Positions 58,801 to 64,000 of a stretch of 64,000 nt of DNA are shown piece after piece (position 1 is the stretch's first letter; the number at the start of each line of letters is the position of its first letter). The translations under genes and the position numbers were made by a program. The stretch covers positions 22,490 to 86,489 of the forward strand of contig JAJCYO010000119.1 in NCBI GenBank assembly GCA_029262875.1. The letters are read 5' to 3'. The notes beneath the pieces are model-generated. The model was given only the letters and a program-made list of their open reading frames with translations. It was not told the origin of the DNA and did not search any database. The stretch comes from Flavobacteriales bacterium (GTDB lineage Bacteria > Bacteroidota > Bacteroidia > Flavobacteriales_E > Vicingaceae).

Positions 58801-61800
58801 TAACAGTAACAATATAAGTTCCAGCACAAAGCCCACCTATTAAAGAATTATTTTGAGGAGGAACAGTGTTCCAAGAATATGTATACGGTGCAGTTCCTCC
58901 CGAAGCATTTGCTATAGCAGTTCCATCACAATCACCATTACATGTTGGTGAAGTTGAGCTTATTGTAATAGAGATGCCAGTTGGATCAATCAGTGTTACA
59001 CTATCAGTAATCGAACAACCGTTTTGATCAGTTATTAGAGCAGTATGTGTACCTGCACAAAGACCAGTAATAGTATTTGAACCTCCAATTGCTATTGGAA
59101 TTGCAGCCGCACCATCCCAAGAGACAGTATATGATCCAACACCACCTGTTGGTGTTACAGTTGCAGTTCCATCACATACTCCAATACAGGAAGGAGGTGT
59201 TGATGTAAGGTTCGCTAAAATTTGCTGAGGTTCTAATACAGTTACAGAATCGACAGTTACACAACCCAATGCATCTTGTACAACGACATTGTAGAGTCCA
59301 GCACATAATGCTGTTGCAGAATCATTAGTGGTTAATGCAGGATCATCCCATTGGAAAATATAGTTTGGATTACCAGCTGTAACTGTAGTGTATGCTAAAC
59401 CATCACAAGAACCAAAGCAAGTTACACTATCTGCTAAAGTTGTTAATGAAGGTCCATTTGCATTATTTATTAAGATGTTAAATTGTTGTGTACATCCAAC
59501 ATTGTCAGTAATATCAACTTGATAAGCTCCTGGGCATAAATTATTAATGCTTGGAGTAATTTGACCAAGAGGAGACCACAAGTAAGTATATGGAGCACCT
59601 GAACCACCACCACCTGATACAGTTATTGATCCATCACATTGACCACATGTTGCATCAACTGTATTGATCGTAGCAGTAATTGAAACACCATCTACAATAG
59701 TCACAATTGCATTTGCTGTACATCCATTCACATCTGTTATTTGGACAGTATAGGTTCCAGCACATAAGGCAGTAATTGTTGGAGTTGTAGCTCCAGTTGC
59801 TGGCCATAAATAAGTGTAAGGTCCAGTTCCTCCAACAGGAGTTGCTGTTGCTTGACCATCACATGCACCATTACAGTTTGCAGGAACACTAGAAGTTGTA
59901 ACGCTTAATACATTTGGCTCATTGATGGTTACATTTTGAATTAATGAACATCCTATAGCGTCAGTTATAGTTACTGTATAGTTCCCAGCACATAAACCTC
60001 CAACTGCATTAATTGTTTGTCCAGCAGCATTTCCACCAGTCCAGCTGTATGAATATGGAGGTACACCGCCATTTGGAACTACTAAAGCGGATCCATCACA
60101 ATCACCGTTACAAGTTGCATCCGTTGTACTAACTGTTGCAGTTATAGAAGTATTGTCAGTTATAGTAACAGGTTGGGTGGTAATACAACCAGCACCATCA
60201 GTTACTTGAACAGTATAGTTTCCAGCACACAATCCAGTTACTCCAGGAGTATTTTGTCCACCAGTTGTCCATAAATATTGGTAGGTAGGAGTACCTGAAA
60301 TAACAGATGCAGTAGCTGTACCATCACATACACCATTACAACTTGCATTGGTCGTAGCAACAGCAATTGTTGGGCCGTTAGCATCGCTAATTGTAATTAA
60401 GAATGTTTGTGTACATCCGTTTAAATCAGTAATGTCGACTGGATATGTTCCAGCAGAAAGACCTGCTACATTACATGTGTTAGGGGTTCCAGGTATAGTT
60501 GTCCATAAATAAGTGTGAGGTCCAGTCCCTCCCGAAGAAGCACAAACATTAGCTGTACCATCTGAATTTCCACAAGTAGAGTTAGTGGTAATCGCATTAG
60601 CTGCTATTAATGTTGGATCTGTAAGTACAACAGTATCATTTCCAGAACAACCATTAAAATCGGTTACAGTAACAATATAAGTCCCTGCACATAATCCTGT
60701 TGCGGTTTGTGTAGTTTGGGCTGATGGGTCATTCCATTGATATAAATAAGGACCAGTTCCTCCAACAGGGTTAGCTGTTGCAGAACCATCACAACTTCCA
60801 TTACACAATGGATCAATAGTAGTTGATGTTACAGTCAGTGCATTTGGACTGGTGATAACAAAATTGACAACTTTTGTACATCCATTGAAATCAGTTATTG
60901 TTACACTTACTGGTCCAGCGCATAATCCAGAGATAGAAGATGCCGTTGAACCATTACTTGACCATACAAAAGTATAAGGAGCCGTTCCTCCAGTTGGAGT
61001 AACACTTGCTGTTCCATCGCAAATTCCGTTACAGGTCGCATCAGTAAATGTAGAGTTAGCCGAAATACTATCCGCTTGACCAACAACCAAACTAGTTGTT
61101 AAGACACAACCAGTGCTTGTTTCTGTTAATATAAGGTTGTATGTTCCTGCGCATAGCCCTGTTTGAGTACTATCATTGGTGCCAACAAATGGAGGAGGAC
61201 CTGTCCAAGCCCAACTAAATGGGGCAACACCACCAATAGGAATGGCATTAAGTGAACCATCACATGCACCGTAACAGGTAGCATCATTAACAGTAGCCGT
61301 AATACCTGACGGACCTGTTGGATTGGTTATGTTAATTGTAAATATTGATACACATCCAAAGATAGCATCAGTAATGGTATCTGTATAAAATCCTGCACAG
61401 AGGTTATTTGGGGAAGGAGTTGTTACTCCATTGGACCATGAATGCGTGTAAACACCAGAACCACCTGTAGGGAACATTGTTATAGAGCCATCACAGACAC
61501 CACAATTCGCTTGAACTACAACTTCATTATCATCAATAGGTTGAGGCTCTTCTATAATTACAGAACCAATAAATATACAATTATTAGAATCAGTTACAGT
61601 TACAGTATATACTCCTGGGCATAAACCTATTATAGTTGCAGTATTACCCGGGTTTGGATTACAAACTGGACCCACCCAAGAATAGATAAAAGGTGCTGTA
61701 CCACTTGTTGGGGTTGCAGTTGCAGTTCCGTCATTGGCACCGTTACAAGTTACATTGGTACTATCTAAAGTTACAGCCAAGCCTACAGGAGAAGTTACTA

Positions 61801-64000
61801 TATAACTCGCCACATCTGAACAACCATTGGTGTCGGTAACTGTGACAGTATAGGTTCCTGGACAAAGATTTGATAAACCAGGTGTTGGAGGGTGAGGTCC
61901 GTTAGGTCCAGCCCAAGAATAAGAATATGGCGCTGTTCCACCTGTTGGGGCAGCAATAGCCGTCCCTGTACAAGGGTTGATACAATCTTCAGGCGTTCCA
62001 GTAACATTAGCATTTAATGCAGCTGGTTCTATTATGGTAACTAATGTAGAAGAAATACATCCGTTGCTATCAGTAACCGTAACTGTATTAGTTAAGAAGC
62101 CAGGAGGAGGGGGAGGGCATATGTTTAGGATAGAATCCACATTACCTTGTCCGCCAGTCCAAGAATAAGTATATGGGGTGACACCGCCATTTACAAGTAC
62201 AGTCATTATCCCATCACAAACTCCGTTACAACTTATATCTATCCCAATTGGAATAGTGCTTAGAACAGGTGGTTCATTTACAGTATCTGTTACGATTACT
62301 TGACAACCATTAGAATCTGTTATGGTGACTGTATAAATACCAGCACCTAAGCCAGTTGCACATGGACCAGTGGTTGTAATAGGAAGAGCCCATACATAAG
62401 TGTATGTTCCACCAGCTCCACCTGTCGGTGCAACACATATACTTCCTGTAGTATCCCCATTACAGAGTACATCTACAATAACGTCATTTGGAACAAGTGG
62501 TGTTGGGTCAGTAACAATAATTGTATCTGATTGAACGCAGTTATTTGCATCAGTAATGGTAACTACTGCGAATGGAGCGCAGACATTATTAGTGTCTGGA
62601 ATATTCCATACAGACACATAAGGAGGTGTCCCCCCTGTAGGTGAATGAGATACCATTCCATCACAAACTCCGTTACAGCTTATCGCCTGATCTAAACTTC
62701 CATTAGGAAATAGCACAGGTGGTGCAATTGGCATGTTAATAGAGTCTGTAGAAGCACATCCATTACAATCCGTAACGGTTACGTAAATCATTCCTGGGCA
62801 TAGGCCAGTAACACTTATTAACGTATCGTTCGACCCTGCAGTATTTCCACTCCATTGATAAGAATATGGAGCACATCCTCCAGAAGGAACTGCTGTTGCT
62901 GTACCATCACAAGTACCATTACAACTAAGACCAACGGCAGTAGTGTTTATCCCAATAACTACGATGTTATTTATTACGGTAGTATCTTGGGCAGTACATC
63001 CATTAGAATCAGTTACGGTAACGTTATATGTTCCAAAACAGAGTCCTGTGATTGGGTTTCCAACGTATGGACCTCCTGGTCCAGTCCAAGTATAAGTGAA
63101 ATTTGCAGGATTACCAGATCCCCCTGTAGGTGTAGCTAAAGCTGCACCGTCACAAACAGTTCCACAACTTGCAGCAGTTGCATCTGCACTTACAGTTAAT
63201 GCTATAGGATCTACAATAATCACAGTATCTAACCCGGTACAACCATTCGTGTCAGTAACAGTTACAACATATGTTCCGGCACATAAAGAGTTAATAGATT
63301 GTGTATTAGTAGGACCAAGGTAACAAGCAGGTACGGTTGTCCAATTAAAAGTGTAACCAGGAACTCCACCTATTGGTAAAGAAACTGCTGTTCCATCATT
63401 TAAACCATTACATGATATGTTTGTAGAAGTAGCATTTGGAAAAATTTGAGGTGGGTCAAAAAGCGTAATGGTATCATTGATGGTACATAGAGAATCATCA
63501 GTGACTATAAAATAATATGTTCCCGCGCATAAATTAGTAAACGGAGCAACTATTGCTGGTCCACCAAGAATAGGGTTTAAAGTAATTACATATGGAGCAA
63601 CACCACCACCTGGGGTAGGTACCGCTGATCCATCACAAACACCAAAACAAGAAGGATCTACAGTAGCAGAACTAATTGTTAATGGAGGAGGTTGATTGAT
63701 ATTAAAGTTGACCAATAACGTACACCCTAAAGCATCTGTAATTAACGCTGTATGAGGACCAAAACAAAGTGCATTTATTGTAAATGGTCCAGGTCCAGGT
63801 CCAACAGCTAGCGCTCCATTCCACGAAACGGTATAAGGCCCCGTTCCACCAGCAGGCGAAACTGTAGCAGAACCATTACAAATACCATTACAAGTTAAAT
63901 CGGCAGTAACTAAATTATCCACAATAGCAGAAGCTGGAATCACCGTTACAGTTGCATTTGAAGTACAAAATGTAGAGTCGGGTAAAGTAACTGTATAGTC
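55862..64000 (-). CDS. sprB: Giant SprB-like gliding adhesin (5' end outside window)
   Basis: At least 2712 residues are visible and the frame is open at the window edge, so the start lies beyond. It consists of at least 31 SprB repeats of about 75 residues (core SCNGVCDGTATVTPTGGTAPY, then LCAGTYTVTVTDSNGC), each with up to four Cys. Two Ig/PKD-like domains follow (about 56135-56590), then a T9SS type B domain (about 55862-56135; FPDGISPNGDGVNDVW, VEIYNRWGELLF). SprB-type proteins run on the cell surface and drive gliding; the adjacent sprF and the gld genes fit this. Motility itself is not shown, since GldJ and other parts are not in the window. Confidence 0.9.
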   Translation of the reverse strand, partial: DYTVTLPDSTFCTSNATVTVIPASAIVDNLVTADLTCNGICNGSATVSPAGGTGPYTVSWNGALAVGPGPGPFTINALCFGPHTALITDALGCTLLVNFNINQPPPLTISSATVDPSCFGVCDGSAVPTPGGGVAPYVITLNPILGGPAIVAPFTNLCAGTYYFIVTDDSLCTINDTITLFDPPQIFPNATSTNISCNGLNDGTAVSLPIGGVPGYTFNWTTVPACYLGPTNTQSINSLCAGTYVVTVTDTNGCTGLDTVIIVDPIALTVSADATAASCGTVCDGAALATPTGGSGNPANFTYTWTGPGGPYVGNPITGLCFGTYNVTVTDSNGCTAQDTTVINNIVVIGINTTAVGLSCNGTCDGTATAVPSGGCAPYSYQWSGNTAGSNDTLISVTGLCPGMIYVTVTDCNGCASTDSINMPIAPPVLFPNGSLDQAISCNGVCDGMVSHSPTGGTPPYVSVWNIPDTNNVCAPFAVVTITDANNCVQSDTIIVTDPTPLVPNDVIVDVLCNGDTTGSICVAPTGGAGGTYTYVWALPITTTGPCATGLGAGIYTVTITDSNGCQVIVTDTVNEPPVLSTIPIGIDISCNGVCDGIMTVLVNGGVTPYTYSWTGGQGNVDSILNICPPPPPGFLTNTVTVTDSNGCISSTLVTIIEPAALNANVTGTPEDCINPCTGTAIAAPTGGTAPYSYSWAGPNGPHPPTPGLSNLCPGTYTVTVTDTNGCSDVASYIVTSPVGLAVTLDSTNVTCNGANDGTATATPTSGTAPFIYSWVGPVCNPNPGNTATIIGLCPGVYTVTVTDSNNCIFIGSVIIEEPQPIDDNEVVVQANCGVCDGSITMFPTGGSGVYTHSWSNGVTTPSPNNLCAGFYTDTITDAIFGCVSIFTINITNPTGPSGITATVNDATCYGACDGSLNAIPIGGVAPFSWAWTGPPPFVGTNDSTQTGLCAGTYNLILTETSTGCVLTTSLVVGQADSISANSTFTDATCNGICDGTASVTPTGGTAPYTFVWSSNGSTASSISGLCAGPVSVTITDFNGCTKVVNFVITSPNALTVTSTTIDPLCNGSCDGSATANPVGGTGPYLYQWNDPSAQTTQTATGLCAGTYIVTVTDFNGCSGNDTVVLTDPTLIAANAITTNSTCGNSDGTANVCASSGGTGPHTYLWTTIPGTPNTCNVAGLSAGTYPVDITDLNGCTQTFLITISDANGPTIAVATTNASCNGVCDGTATASVISGTPTYQYLWTTGGQNTPGVTGLCAGNYTVQVTDGAGCITTQPVTITDNTSITATVSTTDATCNGDCDGSALVVPNGGVPPYSYSWTGGNAAGQTINAVGGLCAGNYTVTITDAIGCSLIQNVTINEPNVLSVTTSSVPANCNGACDGQATATPVGGTGPYTYLWPATGATTPTITALCAGTYTVQITDVNGCTANAIVTIVDGVSITATINTVDATCGQCDGSITVSGGGGSGAPYTYLWSPLGQITPSINNLCPGAYQVDITDNVGCTQQFNILINNANGPSLTTLADSVTCFGSCDGLAYTTVTAGNPNYIFQWDDPALTTNDSATALCAGLYNVVVQDALGCVTVDSVTVLEPQQILANLTSTPPSCIGVCDGTATVTPTGGVGSYTVSWDGAAAIPIAIGGSNTITGLCAGTHTALITDQNGCSITDSVTLIDPTGISITISSTSPTCNGDCDGTAIANASGGTAPYTYSWNTVPPQNNSLIGGLCAGTYIVTVTDNNGCTDTASVQVIDPTVLTTVSTPNPLTCNGVCDGSITTTPAGGVAPYTYIWSNGDTTQTTTNTLCAGMYYVIVVDANNCTVNDTTTLIAAPLLNDSTIVTGPSCGLPGCDGSATSTPFGGVGPFDFVWTSTTAPFLVLQTDLGVPSSTIAGLCAGTVDLQITDQGTGCTFNYTIIVNSINGPTLAMGATDETCPNACDGTATALPTGGTAPYTYSWVPAIPPTDTNQTATNLCAGLYTVTVTDNGGCVSVDTISVNTTGLNLTITNIVPETCFGDCDGIAVVAVTGGTPNYTYLWNPSGDTTPTTTSGLCVGNNVVTVTDSALCSDSISANVTGPNLLTVTASVNTPVSCNGICDGAVIANVLGGTTNYTYAWNDPSNQTTQIATGLCAGTYIVTVTDNNGCTAMDTVILTEPTAILANDVIVDPNCGVCDGSITLTPSGGTGPYTFLWTTPTAPILTQPVTGALINLCAGAYTVAITDSTGCVANFNFPLSNVNAPLPNTTVTDVTCNSLCDGQIASVPTGGTAPYTYLWSAGVPNTSPTITGLCVGQYTLNVTDSFGCVGVAIDSVTQPAILQANITASNINCSGVCDGWVVSNTTGGTSPYTYNWAPAGQVTVGQGTDSISSLCAGTYVVTITDSNNCPSVIDSVTIIEPIVISATNTQVDVSCTAACDGSATVTPTGGIGPYTFEWNGNTIPGQTGTQTGLCFGLNTVEIFDQNGCSIIDSVNIGATDTVLADAGLDTTICLGATANLNGIPSGIFTSVEWFELPSMVSLGTTNSVSAIPTVAGVTCYAFQVTGACVFTDTVCVTVDPLPIANAGPDVTIFDGASTTLNATGGFTYAWTPGTGLSDSTISNPVASPIVTTTYYVTVTSANGCSATDSVVVTVLPNIKFPDGISPNGDGVNDVWIIDFIEQFPNNVVEIYNRWGELLFHADGYLQDWDGTYNGEELPIGTYYYIIDLHEESIKPFTGPITILR
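56590..64000 (-). repeat. Tandem SprB repeat array (31 visible units)
   Basis: The repeats average about 233 bases. They share protein motifs, but DNA identity is patchy, so the array looks old. Five units form a variant class with CGxCDGSI-type openings and an FxIxIxNxNGP-type ending, at about 61495, 60565, 59640, 58475 and 57505. They are separated by 930, 925, 1165 and 970 bases, that is four or five units. Confidence 0.85.

Noticed and set aside
58401..63323. Several open frames on the plus strand and other frames within the adhesin gene
   Set aside because: They are antisense or frame-shifted shadows of the repeat coding sequence, without independent start context.
57000..63900. Regularly spaced repeated DNA resembling a CRISPR array
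   Set aside because: Spacing is about 233 bases, matches are diverged and in frame, and the segment encodes SprB repeats.

Overview
The window is low-GC DNA from a Bacteroidota bacterium, most likely order Flavobacteriales. The evidence is a complete type IX secretion (T9SS) and gliding core in porP-gldK-gldL-gldM-gldN order, cargo proteins with T9SS type A and type B C-terminal signals, SprB repeats, repeated TTTG/TAnnTTTG promoter elements, A-rich leaders mostly without Shine-Dalgarno sequences, and several TTG or GTG starts. No tRNA, rRNA, insertion sequence, prophage or CRISPR array was found.

Region 1 (1-8778, + strand) is a sulfur operon: metX, homoserine dehydrogenase, sulfite reductase with a C-terminal extension, cobA, a siroheme dehydrogenase, an APS-type reductase, an OsmC protein and a homoserine sulfhydrylase. 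Together they reduce activated sulfate to sulfide, make the siroheme needed for that, and fix sulfide into homocysteine. The 500-base leader is the most unusual part of the window. A promoter is followed by a SAM-I riboswitch. Next comes a 43-codon ORF ending in Met-His-Ser-Met-(Cys)4-Met-Tyr, whose Cys codons lie inside an 18-position hairpin followed at once by a U-tract. A second terminator-like hairpin follows. This looks like serial SAM and cysteine control.

Region 2 (8811-12281) holds proC, an MscS channel and a CLC protein with CBS domains, ending in a bidirectional terminator. Region 3 (12300-21921, - strand) reads topA, an arginase-fold protein lacking most metal ligands, porP/sprF, then gldK-L-M-N. 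Region 4 (22117-29414, + strand) is miaB, a sigma-54 activator, an LptE-like lipoprotein, a TPR-like protein, secG, groES-groEL, a small membrane protein and a spermidine-synthase-like methyltransferase. Region 5 (29462-33128) has gmhA, comM/yifB and small exported proteins.

Region 6 (33137-44704, - strand) carries a large secreted subtilase with a beta-propeller and a T9SS type A signal, a PlsC-type acyltransferase overlapping an outer-membrane protein gene, and secA followed by two tandem PagL-like lipid A deacylase genes. Region 7 (44906-55842) has heme O synthase with a DUF420 protein, gmd-fcl for GDP-L-fucose, a dipeptide/oligopeptide-binding lipoprotein, a large unrecognised outer-membrane-like protein and a second porP/sprF gene. 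Region 8 (55862-64000, - strand, running off the end) is a giant SprB-like adhesin with at least 31 Cys-rich SprB repeats and a T9SS type B signal. It is paired with the adjacent sprF. The repeats show a higher-order period of four to five units.
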